Positions 51,417 through 60,385 of a stretch of DNA of 64,000 nucleotides are shown one piece after another. Origin of the DNA: Halpernia sp048269545 (GTDB taxonomy: Bacteria > Bacteroidota > Bacteroidia > Flavobacteriales > Weeksellaceae); NCBI RefSeq assembly GCF_048269545.1, contig NZ_JBLXIJ010000006.1:68338-132337 (forward strand), in the 5' to 3' direction. The stretch's first letter is position 1. Every line of letters begins with the position of its first letter. The translations under genes and the position numbers were made by a program. The notes under the pieces were generated by a model. That model worked only from the letters and a program-made list of their open reading frames with translations. It was not told the origin of the DNA and searched no databases.

Positions 51417-52559
51417 TTGACAGATTTAGATTTATTACATTTTGAGCAACTGAAATCTGAAGTTCAGGCCAAATACATAAAAAATTATTCTCCTTCTTTT
51501 GATGATATTTCAAAATGGAAGGGAATTGATATCATTTATTTCCAAGAAGATTTAAGAAAAGTCGCAAAAGGCAACATAAGTGAGAAATCTTTTTATACTT
51601 ACTTTAAAAATTCTCCCGTTACGAAGTTGCCACGAATTGACATGCTAAATATATTATCTGTTTATGCAGGTTACGATACATGGTATTGTTTTAAAAAAGA
51701 TCATCTTTTTGCCAATGAAATTTTAAAAGACAATGGAGAGTCAGAAAAAATTAATGATGATGATTTGGAACAAAACTCAGTAAATGAAAATGAAAATGAA
51801 AATGATTTGGTACGTGAAATACTTAAAAACACCTATTTAGAAACCAATGAAACTACAGTTTTACAAAACAAAAAGACTGATAATCAAATAGGTGAAAAAA
51901 ATATAGAAGATAAAACAATTTATCCGAATTCTTTATTTTCTTATATTAAAAAATATCTTTGGATAGGAATTACATTACTTTTATTAGTACTTGTGGCACT
52001 TTTGGGGTTTAAAGATGAAATTTTTAGTAGAAAATATTATTATAGTTTTATAGATGCAGATAGAAATGCAAAAATAAATGCAGATTTACAAGTTCAGATT
52101 CTCAAAGATGATGAATCTCCCATTTTGTATGTAGCAAAACCAAATGTTCCCTTTGTTTATACTACAAAATCTAAAACTCTTACAATGGTTGTTTCTTCGC
52201 CGTTTTATAAAACTGATACTATTAGAAGAAATTTAGAAACTGCTCCAGAAGCAGAAAACATTGAGCTAAAACCGAATGATTATGCTTTTATGCTCTTTTA
52301 TTATTCAAAATCTTTAAAAGATCTTAAGAAAAAGAGAGAGAGTTTAAACTATTTGATAAGTGACAATGTATTAATTTATCAAGTTTACGACAATGAAACT
52401 TATGGTGTGGAAACAATGGATAAACAACGCTATATTAATCTTGTTACACTCCCATCTACTTCTTTAGAAAAGCTTGAAGTGATTGATACAAAAACAAATA
52501 ATCAAGGAAAAATAGATATGATAAAATTTAAAATAGGAAAAGATGAAGATTCTAAATAG
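51417..52559 (+). CDS. Membrane protein with conserved cytoplasmic N-terminal domain
   Basis: A 380-residue protein starting at TTG. The first ~100 residues (LHFEQLKSEVQAKYIKNYSP, WKGIDIIYFQEDLRK, PRIDMLNILSVYAGYDTWY) resemble a domain recurrent in flavobacteria, possibly DNA-binding or regulatory. An acidic linker, one membrane helix (about 175-197, LWIGITLLLLVLVALLG) and a periplasmic beta-type domain follow. It overlaps the next lipoprotein gene by 17 bp. A transmembrane signalling role is inferred from layout only. Confidence 0.7.
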   Translation: MTDLDLLHFEQLKSEVQAKYIKNYSPSFDDISKWKGIDIIYFQEDLRKVAKGNISEKSFYTYFKNSPVTKLPRIDMLNILSVYAGYDTWYCFKKDHLFANEILKDNGESEKINDDDLEQNSVNENENENDLVREILKNTYLETNETTVLQNKKTDNQIGEKNIEDKTIYPNSLFSYIKKYLWIGITLLLLVLVALLGFKDEIFSRKYYYSFIDADRNAKINADLQVQILKDDESPILYVAKPNVPFVYTTKSKTLTMVVSSPFYKTDTIRRNLETAPEAENIELKPNDYAFMLFYYSKSLKDLKKKRESLNYLISDNVLIYQVYDNETYGVETMDKQRYINLVTLPSTSLEKLEVIDTKTNNQGKIDMIKFKIGKDEDSK

Positions 52560-53124
52560 TATATTTTTCTCGATGTTGCTCTTTTTATTGGTCATTTCCT
52601 GTAAAAAGGAAAATAGTTCTGTGAGTGATTTAGAAACGCTGCGTAAAAACACCAATAAAATGAGTTATCCCGTAACAAAAATGGATAGCGCTCAAGCAAT
52701 TTCTTTTATAACAAAACAAAAAATTCAAGAATTATTTGATCTCTCCACGCTTTACACTTCTGGACATCGTGATACTGAAATAGACTCCGTAATTTACTCA
52801 CAAATGAATAGTTATTTTTTAATTCAAGATTCTCAAAAATTAAAGCCTATTTTACTTCAACTGGACAGTCTGAAAGTAAAAACAGCAAAAGTAGGAGATA
52901 TTCAAGTTAGAAAAGAATATACAAAAAATGATACACTAGATTTCGCAAAGTTTAATGTAGAATATTACGACAAAGACAACAAATTTATCGGTAGTTTCGA
53001 CAAAAACGCTCAATATATTTTAAAACCGTATCCTGTAAAATTCAAAAAAGAATTTAAATTTTATTTCGTGAATTTTGATATTCCGTCAAAAAAAGACAGT
53101 ATTTCCGTTGGCGTAACCAAATAA
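52543..53124 (+). CDS. Lipoprotein, partner of the upstream membrane protein
   Basis: A 193-residue protein with lipobox LVISC (Cys20). The mature part is mixed alpha/beta, with no recognised family. Its start lies inside the upstream gene (17-bp overlap), so the two are coupled. Its last ~64 bp overlap, in antisense, the end of the folate enzyme gene on the other strand. Confidence 0.7.
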   Translation: MKILNSIFFSMLLFLLVISCKKENSSVSDLETLRKNTNKMSYPVTKMDSAQAISFITKQKIQELFDLSTLYTSGHRDTEIDSVIYSQMNSYFLIQDSQKLKPILLQLDSLKVKTAKVGDIQVRKEYTKNDTLDFAKFNVEYYDKDNKFIGSFDKNAQYILKPYPVKFKKEFKFYFVNFDIPSKKDSISVGVTK

Positions 53125-53663
53125 TCTAACTTTTCATCAAAATCTGAAATGTCTGAAATTTGTTGAATTGGCGTAAAGAAATTTAAACCAATTTTAACGG
53201 TTTCCAAATTTAATTTTTTGAAAAACTTGTCATAAAATCCTTTTCCGTAACCAATTCTATTTCCATTTTTGTCACAATAAAGTAATGGCGTTATAACCAA
53301 GTCAAAATTATTTTCTGATAAATACAAATTTGATTTTGGCTCCAAAATTCCCCAAGAATTCTTAATTAACTCTGTGGATTTTTCTAATTTAATAGAAATC
53401 ATTTCTTCTCCTATAATTTTCGGAACATAAACTTCAATATTATTTTCCCAAAAATAATGAATAAAAAGAAAAGTATTAATTTCATTAAACTTCTCGATTG
53501 GCAAAAAACAATGTACTTTTTTTACTTCAGATAAATCAAAAAACTTTAAGAAACTTTCAAAAATTGTTTGAGAATAATCTTCGATTTCCTCTTTAGAAAA
53601 AGTCATTCTTTCCTTTAAATAAAGCTTTCGTAATTCTGATTTATTTAAAGTTGAAGAATACAT
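53061..53663 (-). CDS. 5-formyltetrahydrofolate cyclo-ligase
   Basis: A 200-residue enzyme that converts 5-formyl-THF to methenyl-THF with ATP. NKSELRKLYLKER at the N-terminus, FLPIEKFNEINT, the signature NRIGYGKGFYDKFF and LDYLVTPTEI near the C-terminus match the family. Its 3' end overlaps the convergent lipoprotein gene by 64 bp. It lies 25 bp after the start of a probable unit with trhO, which precedes it on the same strand. Confidence 0.92.
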   Translation of the reverse strand: MYSSTLNKSELRKLYLKERMTFSKEEIEDYSQTIFESFLKFFDLSEVKKVHCFLPIEKFNEINTFLFIHYFWENNIEVYVPKIIGEEMISIKLEKSTELIKNSWGILEPKSNLYLSENNFDLVITPLLYCDKNGNRIGYGKGFYDKFFKKLNLETVKIGLNFFTPIQQISDISDFDEKLDYLVTPTEILSFFDGISKFTK

Positions 53664-53688
53664 TTTGGAATTATTTTTCTAATTAAAA

Positions 53689-55044
53689 TTAATCTAAAAT
53701 CTTATACAATTTATCAGACAATCTAATCCTAAAAGGAATTTCAAATGTAATTTGATCTCCAGTTTTTGCATTTTCACAAGAATTTCCATTTGCAAATAAT
53801 TCTGTAATTATAAATTCTTGCTCTCCAGTTGTCGGACCAGAAATTAAAACTTTATCACCAATAGAAATTTCTTGATTTTCAATTAAAAATTGTCCGATTT
53901 TAGATTTTGTAAAATAATGCTCCGCTTTCCCAATCAAAACTTTTTTAATTTTTATTTTTCCACGAATATTTTTAGATTCTGCTTTTGCTAAAGGTTTTTT
54001 AGGTAAATCTCCAGAATTTTTAAATCTTAAAGCTTCAGATTTTCCTTTTCTAAATACTTTATTTCCTACTTGTAATCCTTTTCTTAATTCTTTTTGTTTG
54101 TTTTCTGGTAAATGAATAATTTCCAAACATTCAGTTGAACAACAATTTTCCATTATTTCTTTACACTTATCACATTGAATAAATAATAAATGACAAGCTT
54201 CATTCTCGCAATTCGTGTGATTATCACACGGTTTTCCACATTGATGACATTGCGAAACAATATCGTCCGTAATTCTTTCGCCTAATCTGTGATCAAAAAC
54301 AAAATTTTTCCCAATGAATTTACTTTCAATTTTTTCTTCTTTTATTTGACGCGCATATTCAATAATTCCTCCTTTTAATTGAAACACATTTTTAAATCCT
54401 TGATGTTTAAAATAAGCACTTGCTTTTTCACAGCGAATTCCTCCGGTACAATACATTAAAAGGTTTTTATCTTCTTTAAAATCTTGTAATTGTTCTTTAA
54501 TTATTGGCAAACTTTCTCTAAAAGTTTCAACGTCCGGCGTAATTGCACCTTCAAAATGCCCGACTTCACTTTCATAATGATTTCTAAAATCAACTACAAT
54601 CGTATTTGGATCTTCCAATAATTGATTAAATTCCCGTGCTTTCACGTGAATTCCTTTATTTGTCACATCAAAAGTTTCATCATTTAAACCATCTGCAACT
54701 ATTTTATGTCTCACTTTAATGGTTAATTTCAAAAACGAATGATCATCTTGTTCAACTGCAACATTTAATAAAATATCTTTCAAAAAATCATAAACTTCCA
54801 AGGTTTCCCGGAAATTTTCAAAATTTTCCGCTGGAAGACTCAGTTGTGCATTAATTCCTTCATGCGCAACATAAATTCTTCCGAGAACATCGAGTTTGTT
54901 CCAAGCTATAAATAAATCGTCGCGAAATTTTTGGGGATTTTGGATTTTTGCGTACGCATAGAAAGATAAAGTAAGCCGCTGCTTTCCGGCTTCATCAATA
55001 AGTTTGGCTCTTTCTTCTGCGCTTAATTTGTTATACAGTTGCAT
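53689..55044 (-). CDS. trhO: tRNA uridine(34) hydroxylase TrhO-type rhodanese protein
   Basis: A 451-residue protein. An N-terminal acylphosphatase-like domain (about 1-115) is followed by a rhodanese domain with active loop CTGGIRC (199-205) and a Cys-rich segment (about 266-310, CHQCGKPCDNHTNC...CDKC...CCSTEC). This is the YceA/TrhO layout that makes 5-hydroxyuridine at tRNA position 34. The last ~110 residues are an added beta-rich domain (IGKAEHYFTKSKIGQFLIEN, ISIGDKVLISGPTTGEQEF) like the C-terminal domain of U32 peptidases, not found in the shorter proteobacterial forms. Confidence 0.87.
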   Translation of the reverse strand: MQLYNKLSAEERAKLIDEAGKQRLTLSFYAYAKIQNPQKFRDDLFIAWNKLDVLGRIYVAHEGINAQLSLPAENFENFRETLEVYDFLKDILLNVAVEQDDHSFLKLTIKVRHKIVADGLNDETFDVTNKGIHVKAREFNQLLEDPNTIVVDFRNHYESEVGHFEGAITPDVETFRESLPIIKEQLQDFKEDKNLLMYCTGGIRCEKASAYFKHQGFKNVFQLKGGIIEYARQIKEEKIESKFIGKNFVFDHRLGERITDDIVSQCHQCGKPCDNHTNCENEACHLLFIQCDKCKEIMENCCSTECLEIIHLPENKQKELRKGLQVGNKVFRKGKSEALRFKNSGDLPKKPLAKAESKNIRGKIKIKKVLIGKAEHYFTKSKIGQFLIENQEISIGDKVLISGPTTGEQEFIITELFANGNSCENAKTGDQITFEIPFRIRLSDKLYKILD

Positions 55045-55441
55045 GCTATCAACGTTTTAAGTGAGAAAAATATTTCGGCAAAGGTAAGAAAATAGATTTG
55101 AAAATTTATAAATGTGATAATTTGAGGATTTTTTTTGGCAGTTTTTTTCACCTTCCGTTCCCAATCTTTTTTTTAAATGTGAAAAAAAAGGATTCCACTC
55201 AAGTCGGGCTGCGTTACATTTTTAGAAAATTTCAATTTTGCTTTGGGTAAAAGAAAATTTACGAAAATACTCGCTAAAATAAAATAGTTCGTTTTGTCAT
55301 TCTGACGAAGGAAGAATCTCAACAGTAAAAGAGATTTCCCTTTAAATCTTGAATTTCAAATTTATTTCTCTTTATCTGACTCAAACAAAGGCTTTAAGAA
55401 AAAAAATAAGTAATAAATAAATTTTCATTTTCAAAACTTAT
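55045..55441. other. Gene-free stretch with the second dispersed element
   Basis: No coding region was found in these 397 bp. The main content is dispersed element copy 2 (55149-55213). The rest is AT-rich, with no tRNA or recognisable RNA gene. CATTCTGACGAAGGAAGAATC (about 55299-55319) looks like a word common to flavobacterial intergenic regions. Confidence 0.5.
55149..55213 (-). repeat. Dispersed intergenic element, copy 2
   Basis: Read on the minus strand: CAGCCCGACTTGAGTGGAAT, then CC plus T8, a short loop, A8 plus GATT and GGGAACGGAAGG. It is the same order of blocks as 6764-6843 with few changes and in opposite orientation. The T8/A8 pair forms a hairpin. Confidence 0.75.
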
Positions 55442-56602
55442 TTAATAATTCTCATATACATACTTCAAAATATTTTTATCAATTTCCTTTAAAGGCAATT
55501 TCCTCCTTTCCATCGCTTTTTCGGCAACTTCATACGCTTTAGATAAATTAAATTTTTCATCGCCTTTCATTCCTCCCCAAGAAAAGTTTTCTATTAAATT
55601 TGGTGGAAAACCAGATTTAAAAATATTTGCTCCAACTCCAACTACAGTTCCAGTATTAAACTGAGTATTAATCGCAGCTTTAGAATGATCTCCCATAATT
55701 AAACCACAAAATTGTAAACCTGTATTTTGGAAGCGCTTGCTTTTATAATTCCACAATTTTACCATCGCGTAATTATTTTTCAGATTAGAAGAATTAGTAT
55801 CTGCGCCGATGTTACACCATTCACCAATCACAGAATTTCCGAGAAATCCTTCGTGTCCTTTATTTGAAAAACCAAAAATCACAATATTATTTACTTCTCC
55901 TCCAACTTTACATTGTGGTCCAATTGTGGTTGCGCCATAAATTTTGGCACCCATATTTATTTTAGAATTGTCGCCTAAAGATAAAGGTCCACGAACATTA
56001 GAACCTTCCATGATTTCAGCATTTTTTCCGATGTAGATTTTTCCAGTTTTGCAATTAATGGTTGCAAATTCTATTTCTGCACCTTCTTCAATGAAAAGAT
56101 CTTTTTCATTTCCTAAAAATCCGTTTGTTGAAGATAATTTTTGCGACTTTTTTCCTTGCGTTAAAAGTTCAAAATCAAAATTAATGGCTTTTTCATTTAA
56201 GGAAAATAAATCGGTAGAATTTTTAAAGAAAACCAATTCTTCAGTAATATCCGTCATTTTCTCAATTTTATTTAGAGAGAAATTTTCCATATTTACTTTT
56301 GCAGCTAAAAGTTCATTTTCATAAACCAACGCTTCACCTAATTTTAAATTTTTTATTTGATTTAAAACTGTTTCGCTCGGCAAAAAATTTGGAACTAAAA
56401 AGAGAGATTCTACTTTCTCAGGTTTTGGAAACTTTTCTTGTAAAAAATCTTCAGTGATAAAAGTAACTTCGGAACAATCTAAGAGTTTTTTCCATCTTTC
56501 AGAAAATGTAAGAATTCCACAACGCATTTCTGCGGTTGGTTTTGTAAAAGTGAGTGGGAGAAATTCTTCCCAAAATTGAGCATCGGAGAAAACGAGTTGC
56601 AT
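55442..56602 (-). CDS. GlmU-like sugar nucleotidyltransferase/acyltransferase family protein
   Basis: A 386-residue protein. The N-terminal half is a reduced nucleotidyltransferase-like domain (LVFSDAQFWEEFLPLTFTKP, RCGILTFSERWKKLL); the C-terminal half is a left-handed beta-helix of hexapeptide repeats (GPLSLGDNSKINMGAKIYGA, GVGANIFKSGFPPN) with GADTNSSNLKNNY as in GlmU. It is shorter than true GlmU (~450) and lacks its full N-terminal signature, so it is a Bacteroidota paralogue with unproven substrate, probably in cell-wall or surface sugar metabolism. Confidence 0.85.
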   Translation of the reverse strand: MQLVFSDAQFWEEFLPLTFTKPTAEMRCGILTFSERWKKLLDCSEVTFITEDFLQEKFPKPEKVESLFLVPNFLPSETVLNQIKNLKLGEALVYENELLAAKVNMENFSLNKIEKMTDITEELVFFKNSTDLFSLNEKAINFDFELLTQGKKSQKLSSTNGFLGNEKDLFIEEGAEIEFATINCKTGKIYIGKNAEIMEGSNVRGPLSLGDNSKINMGAKIYGATTIGPQCKVGGEVNNIVIFGFSNKGHEGFLGNSVIGEWCNIGADTNSSNLKNNYAMVKLWNYKSKRFQNTGLQFCGLIMGDHSKAAINTQFNTGTVVGVGANIFKSGFPPNLIENFSWGGMKGDEKFNLSKAYEVAEKAMERRKLPLKEIDKNILKYVYENY

Positions 56603-56662
56603 AAGCTTAGATTTTAGTCTTTAGGTAATAGTTTGGTGTAACAAAAATAAACATTAATTAAC

Positions 56663-56694
56663 AAAAAAAGTCTTCCATTAAAAATGAAAGACTT
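56663..56694 (-). terminator. Terminator after rpmE2
   Basis: AAGTCTT and AAGACTT with inner CATT/AATG pairs, and a T run on the minus strand (A7 at 56663-56669). It lies 25 bp past the L31 stop codon. Confidence 0.82.
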
Positions 56695-56718
56695 CTCTGT
56701 ATTAGAAAAACTCGAAAA

Positions 56719-56970
56719 TTATTTTGCGAATTTTTTGTATTTGTTCATGAATTTATCAACTCTACCTGCTGTATCCACTAATTTCACTTTTCCTGTGTAG
56801 AAAGGGTGAGATGTAGAAGAAATCTCCATTTTTACCAAAGGATATTCAGTTCCTTCAAATTCGATAGTGTCTTTTGTTTCTGCTGTAGATTTGCAGATAA
56901 ACATTTCGTCGTTACTCATATCTTTAAAAGCAACAAGTCTGTAATTAGTTGGGTGGATATCTTTTTTCAT
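56719..56970 (-). CDS. rpmE2: 50S ribosomal protein L31 type B
   Basis: 83 residues; MKKDIHPTNYRLVAFKDMSN, SSTSHPFYTGKVKLVDTAGRVDKF and YKKFAK are L31. The zinc CxxC motif of type A is missing, so this is the zinc-independent type B. It is a single gene with a full promoter upstream and a terminator downstream. Confidence 0.96.
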   Translation of the reverse strand: MKKDIHPTNYRLVAFKDMSNDEMFICKSTAETKDTIEFEGTEYPLVKMEISSTSHPFYTGKVKLVDTAGRVDKFMNKYKKFAK

Positions 56971-57044
56971 TTCCTTAATATTAATTTAAATAAAAATTAT
57001 TTTAAGAAATAGTAATGGCTATTTCTTTGGTAAATTTTAGACCG

Positions 57045-57075
57045 CAAAAGTAAGAAATAATATTTAATCTACAAA
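57045..57075 (-). promoter_or_regulatory. Promoter of rpmE2
   Basis: On the minus strand TTTG (57072-57075) and TACTTTTG (57045-57052) are 19 nt apart, the same geometry as the metY and str promoters. Confidence 0.8.
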
Positions 57076-57144
57076 GTCTTGTTTTACATTTTTTAACTTC
57101 ACTATTCAACTATTTTAATTAAATTTGAAATCATATAAAAATCT

Positions 57145-58557
57145 ATGAAATATAAAGTAATTACTGCCTTGTGTTTTTGGCTTGCTCTTTTTGTAATTTC
57201 TTGTAATAGAGACGAAATCACTTTTGAAGCACCTAGTCAAAACTTTAGGTTCTCTACAGATACAGTTTTTTGTGACACCGTTTATAACCAAGCGCGATCT
57301 GAAACTTATGCTGTGAAAATTTATAACAAAGAAGATAAAGATGTAAAAATCCCAAGAATTTATTTGGGAAGTGGTGCGGCTTCTTTATACAGAATCAATG
57401 TGGATGGAAAATCGGGAATAGATTTTACAAATGTGCCGTTAAGAAAAAAAGATAGTTTGTATATTTTTGTAGAAATTGCACCCATTGCAAATGCGCCAGA
57501 AGCTATTGCGGAAGATAGAATACAAATAGAATCTCCTGCAGGAAATCAACATATTACTTTATTTTCTGTCGTTCAAGATGCGGAATATTTTATAAAAACC
57601 GATACAAATCCTAATATTTTAAACGCAAATACTACTTGGACGAATAATAAAGCAAAAATTATTTTTGGTAATTTAACTTTAGCAGAAGGTAAAACTTTAA
57701 CTATTGAAAAAGGAACGAAAATCTATTTTCACAAAAATAGTGGAATGACGATTGGTAAAAATTCTATTTTAAATGTGAATGGAGATTTAGGTTCAGAAGT
57801 AATTTTCCGTGGCGATAGAAGTGATACAAAATACGATACGATTCCCGTAAATTGGAATTCTATCGACTTTTTAGACCAAGCAAAACTGAATATGAATTAC
57901 GCTAAAGTTTTCGGTGGAAATTCTGGTTTGGCTTTTAATAATGGAACTGCTACAATTAAAAATTCAATTATTCACACTTTTTTAGATTTCGGAATTTATG
58001 CTGTAAACTCAAAAATTGATGCTCAAAATTTGGTGATGAATAATTGCGGACAAGCCGATTTCGGGATTTTTAAAGGCGGAATTTATAACTTAACACATTC
58101 AACTTTAGCATCTTATAATAATTTTGAACAAAGTTCTTCTCTTCCGTTTTTGTCAATTTACGCAACAAATGAATATCAAAATCAAGCAGGTGGAACCGAA
58201 AGCGGTGCATTAACTTTGAATATTAAAAACTCTATTTTTTATGGAAATTCAGATAATTCTGTTGTTTTTAAACCCACATCTCGACAAACGTTTTCTTATA
58301 ACATTTTAAATTCTTTATTAAAATATAAAGATGCAACTTCTGCAGGATTTAGTTTTGCTGGAAATTCAAATATCATCAATTCATTACAAAACCAAAATCC
58401 GAAATTTGAAAATTATTTTACTCAGAAATTAAATCTTCGGGTAAAAGTAGATTCACCGGTTCGTGGAAAAGGAAATGCAACAGCTGCGGCTTCCGTTCCG
58501 CTTGACATTCAGAAAATTCCACGAAGTTCTAATGCAACCTTAGGAGCTTATCAATAA
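57145..58557 (+). CDS. Lipoprotein with right-handed beta-helix-like repeats
   Basis: A 470-residue protein. Lipobox FVISC (Cys20). An N-terminal Ig-like domain (about 30-150, VKIYNKEDKDVKIPRIYL) is followed by a long region of short repeats (LTLAEGKTLTIEKGTKIYFH, NSILNVNGDLGSEVIFRG, ATIKNSIIHTFLDFGIYAVN), as in parallel beta-helix proteins. No catalytic motif was seen. A -7 box TAAATTTG lies at 57120-57127. It probably sits on the outer membrane. The four genes that follow on the same strand are close behind. Confidence 0.8.
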   Translation: MKYKVITALCFWLALFVISCNRDEITFEAPSQNFRFSTDTVFCDTVYNQARSETYAVKIYNKEDKDVKIPRIYLGSGAASLYRINVDGKSGIDFTNVPLRKKDSLYIFVEIAPIANAPEAIAEDRIQIESPAGNQHITLFSVVQDAEYFIKTDTNPNILNANTTWTNNKAKIIFGNLTLAEGKTLTIEKGTKIYFHKNSGMTIGKNSILNVNGDLGSEVIFRGDRSDTKYDTIPVNWNSIDFLDQAKLNMNYAKVFGGNSGLAFNNGTATIKNSIIHTFLDFGIYAVNSKIDAQNLVMNNCGQADFGIFKGGIYNLTHSTLASYNNFEQSSSLPFLSIYATNEYQNQAGGTESGALTLNIKNSIFYGNSDNSVVFKPTSRQTFSYNILNSLLKYKDATSAGFSFAGNSNIINSLQNQNPKFENYFTQKLNLRVKVDSPVRGKGNATAAASVPLDIQKIPRSSNATLGAYQ

Positions 58558-58579
58558 AATTTAATTAAAAAAAAACAGC

Positions 58580-58780
58580 ATGGAAACTTCTTTTTTTGAA
58601 TATATTCCTTTTATAATTATAGGTTTAGTTTTATTTGGTGCATTATTTTTTCTGCGTCAAATAACCGAAAGAATTGCCAATTATACGCAATTAAGAGGCG
58701 ACACTTATAATGAGATTATTGAACTCAAAGAACAAATAAAAGTATTAAACGATAAATTAGACACGCTCATAAATAAATAA
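58580..58780 (+). CDS. Small membrane-anchored coiled-coil protein
   Basis: A 66-residue protein: one hydrophobic helix (YIPFIIIGLVLFGALFFL) and a charged helical tail with heptad pattern (YNEIIELKEQIKVLNDKLDTLINK). No family was recognised. It lies 22 bp after the beta-helix lipoprotein gene and 3 bp before the MazG-type gene, so it is in the same unit. Confidence 0.7.
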   Translation: METSFFEYIPFIIIGLVLFGALFFLRQITERIANYTQLRGDTYNEIIELKEQIKVLNDKLDTLINK

Positions 58781-58783
58781 ATT

Positions 58784-59110
58784 TTGGAAATTACAAAACT
58801 GCAAAAGCAAGTTGATGAATGGATTAAAACATTTGGCGTTCGTTATTATAATGAATTGACAAACATGGCTATTTTAACTGAAGAAACGGGCGAAGTTGCA
58901 AGAATTATAGCCAGAAGATTTGGGGAACAATCTGAAAAAGAATCAGACAAAACCAAAGATTTAGGTGAAGAATTAGCCGATGTTTTATTTGTGACTTTAT
59001 GTTTAGCCAATCAAACGGGTGTTGATTTACAAGATGCTTTTGACAAAAAAATAAAGAAAAATACAGAGCGTGATTTTGAACGCCATCAAAATAATAAAAA
59101 ACTAAAATAA
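58784..59110 (+). CDS. MazG-type nucleotide pyrophosphohydrolase
   Basis: A 108-residue protein with a TTG start (LEITKLQKQVDEWIKTFG in translation begins with Met). The catalytic acidic motifs are EETGEVARI and EELADVLFV, the E-x-x-E...E-x-x-D pattern of the all-alpha NTP pyrophosphatase family, which hydrolyses NTPs or dNTPs to monophosphates (house-cleaning). It is a short single-domain form. It lies 13 bp before aroA. Confidence 0.88.
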   Translation: MEITKLQKQVDEWIKTFGVRYYNELTNMAILTEETGEVARIIARRFGEQSEKESDKTKDLGEELADVLFVTLCLANQTGVDLQDAFDKKIKKNTERDFERHQNNKKLK

Positions 59111-59123
59111 TTTATATTCTTAG

Positions 59124-60353
59124 ATGCTAAAACTTGAAAAAAGAATTTTAAAACCAAACATCGATATAAAAATCAGCGGTTCGAAAAGTATTTCGAATCG
59201 TTTGTTGATTTTGGAACATTTATTTTCTCATTTTAAAATCCACAATCTTTCCAATTCTCAAGACACGCAATTGTTACAAAAAGCATTAGAATCTGAAAAT
59301 GAATTAATAGACATCCATCACGCCGGAACTGCAATGAGATTTTTAACTTCTTTTTTTGCAATTCAAGAAAATAAAACCACGATTTTAACAGGTTCTGAGC
59401 GAATGAAACAGCGCCCAATAAAGGATTTAGTTTCAGCTTTACAAAGTTTAGGCGCAGAAATAGAATATTTAGAAAATGATGGATTTCCACCTTTAAAAAT
59501 TGTTGGTAAAAAAATTGCGAAAAATTCAGTCTCAATAAATGCTAAAGTTTCCAGCCAATTTATTACTTCTTTAATGTTAATCGGTGCAAAATTAGAAAAC
59601 GGAATCCGCATTAATTTAGAAGGTGAAATAACTTCCCGACCTTATTTGGAAATGACAAGAGAAATACTAAAAGAATTAGGAATAGATTGTGAGATTTCCG
59701 AGCAATTAATTACCGTTAAAAACCTTTCTAATAAAGGGAATTTTATTTCAAATGAACATTTTACAGTAGAAAGTGATTGGAGTTCTGCGTCCTATTTTTA
59801 TTCTTTAGCAGCCATTGGACGAAAGCCGATTATGTTACAGAAATTTTTGTCTGATTCCATACAAGGTGATTCAGAATTACAAACAATTTTCTGGAAATAT
59901 TTTGGGATTAACACCATTTCAGAAAGTGGAGAACATAAAATTTCACTTTTACCAAATCATAATTTTGAGAAATCTTCGGAAATAAATCTTAATTTAAACG
60001 ATTCACCCGATATTGCGCAAACTATTTGTGTTACTGCAACTGCGCTACAAATTCCATTTCATTTAAAAGGTTTAGCAACTTTAAAAGTAAAAGAAACTGA
60101 CCGTTTGGAAGCTTTAAAAAGTGAATTATTTAAAATTGGTTGTGTTACAGAAATTTCGGATGATGAGATAAAATCTATAAAATTTTTCACTCCAGATGAG
60201 AATATTTTAATAAAAACTTATAACGATCACAGAATGGCGATGAGTTTTGCGCCATTTGCTTTGGTTAAAGAAATAAATATAGAAAACCCAGAAATAGTAG
60301 AAAAATCTTATCCAAATTTCTGGGAAGATTTTGAAACAATTTCTGAAATTTAA
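59124..60353 (+). CDS. aroA: 3-phosphoshikimate 1-carboxyvinyltransferase (EPSP synthase)
   Basis: A 409-residue enzyme of the shikimate pathway adding enolpyruvyl from PEP. Motifs in order: SGSKSISNRLLILE (19-32), HAGTAMRFLTSFFA (72-85), GSERMKQRPIKDLV, SDWSSASYFY, NDSPDIAQT, KETDRLEALK and NDHRMAMSFAPFAL. The AGTAMR loop has the HAG form instead of the common GNAGT. It lies 13 bp after the MazG-type gene. Confidence 0.95.
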   Translation: MLKLEKRILKPNIDIKISGSKSISNRLLILEHLFSHFKIHNLSNSQDTQLLQKALESENELIDIHHAGTAMRFLTSFFAIQENKTTILTGSERMKQRPIKDLVSALQSLGAEIEYLENDGFPPLKIVGKKIAKNSVSINAKVSSQFITSLMLIGAKLENGIRINLEGEITSRPYLEMTREILKELGIDCEISEQLITVKNLSNKGNFISNEHFTVESDWSSASYFYSLAAIGRKPIMLQKFLSDSIQGDSELQTIFWKYFGINTISESGEHKISLLPNHNFEKSSEINLNLNDSPDIAQTICVTATALQIPFHLKGLATLKVKETDRLEALKSELFKIGCVTEISDDEIKSIKFFTPDENILIKTYNDHRMAMSFAPFALVKEINIENPEIVEKSYPNFWEDFETISEI

Positions 60354-60385
60354 ATTACATAATTTTACACTTAAATTTATAAAAA

